NCBI GenBank assembly: GCA_037976565.1
Contig: CP137679.1
Coordinates: 11,848,651 to 11,912,650 of the forward strand
DNA: 64,000 nt
From: Mesocentrotus franciscanus
Lineage: Eukaryota > Echinodermata > Echinoidea > Camarodonta > Strongylocentrotidae
Direction: 5' to 3'
Below, piece after piece: positions 63,486-64,000 of this stretch (positions are counted from its first letter, which is position 1; each line of letters begins with the position of its first letter). The translations under genes and the position numbers were made by a program. The notes below the pieces were generated by a model. That model saw nothing but the letters and a program-made list of their open reading frames with translations. It was not told the DNA's origin and made no database searches.

Positions 63486-64000
63486 CTGTGGAAAGAATAA
63501 CGAAGCAAAAAAAGAAAAACAAAATATGAATGAAATTTTTCCAAATAGACTGTACATGAACATGCAATTAAAACAAACTAACAAACAAAACACAAATCTT
63601 TAAGAGAAGCACACTGTAACATATTGTCAGTTATGTCTTCTAAAAATAAACAATACGCTGGAAAGGTTTTATTCAACTAATTGGATCATGTTTTTCCCCA
63701 ATACATATATGTGTTCTCCATCTTATTCTTTGTGCCTATTGAGAATGTAGCGTGGAGGTTTGTACATTTCTGTTATTCTGCAAATTCTATTCATCAGATA
63801 GAAATTCACAGTTCTAGTTTTGTATCTTTGATACCTTACTCACCCTAAACATATGGAATGATTTTGCACCAAGCCGTGTTAAGCGGTGAAAAGAGACAGT
63901 GAGAAATGAGAGAGAGAGAGAGAGAGAGGGGGGTAGAGAGGATATTTCTATGATTTGAATTGATTTGCTTCCTTATATTGTTCTAATCTGATCATCAATC
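63486..64000 (-). other. Intron upstream of exon 1 of the window, cut by the window edge
   Basis: AT-rich with a GA microsatellite near 63908-63930. It should continue to the exon carrying the first half of CM1, which is not in the window. Confidence 0.7.

Larger units (their letters stand above)
59353..63408 (-). other. Intron between exons 1 and 2
   Basis: AT-rich, 4.06 kb. It holds a GCCAACC-ended element and a 75-bp foldback (listed separately). No additional exon, RNA gene or strong repeat seen in the rest. Confidence 0.6.

Overview
The window looks like nuclear DNA of an echinoderm, most likely a sea urchin. This is an inference from AT-rich intron-dense genes, many small terminal-inverted-repeat (TIR) and foldback elements, a tRNA-derived SINE in both orientations, and clear deuterostome orthologues. 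No plastid, bacterial or viral gene was seen.

Layout. (1) Positions 496-714 (+) are the last coding exon of an unidentified gene that enters from the left, with AATAAA at 760-765. (2) Positions 715-5404 are intergenic: a tandem duplication, a foldback element at 2023-2325 and a 1.24 kb element with near-perfect 35-bp TIRs at 3486-4726. (3) Positions 5485-6543 (+) are an intact single-exon FKBPL coding region (352 aa). Its 3' side runs almost at once into repeats. (4) Positions 6544-12188 are intergenic plus 3' UTR: a MITE nested inside another repeat, a palindrome-packed element at 7878-8382 and simple repeats at 8765-9785. (5) Positions 12189-63485 (-) are 41 coding exons of a CDK5RAP2/myomegalin-family centrosomal scaffold. 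They run from the second half of the CM1 motif to the stop codon. The 5' end lies beyond position 64000.

I read the 41 exons by hand from acceptor to donor. Every junction keeps frame, and the total is 6825 nt (2274 residues plus stop). The N-terminal part matches CM1, the gamma-tubulin-complex activator. The centre is a very long coiled coil, and the last exons match the conserved C-terminal region of vertebrate CDK5RAP2. Seventeen consecutive exons (542 residues) are all phase 0-0, many are 93 or 96 nt long, and many end in a similar motif, as expected if the rod grew by exon duplication. Four exons still have decayed partial copies beside them, offset by about 150-210 bp.

The main biological content is thus two conserved eukaryotic genes converging on each other, FKBPL (an HSP90/p21-linked TPR co-chaperone in mammals) and CDK5RAP2 (microtubule nucleation at centrosomes). 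They are embedded in a dense population of non-autonomous DNA transposons. The most unusual structures are the exon-duplication history of CDK5RAP2, a TIR element carrying a tandem array of DR1-type nuclear-receptor half-site pairs (19898-21632), and the multi-palindrome element at 7878-8382. I did not find a wholly new gene system.
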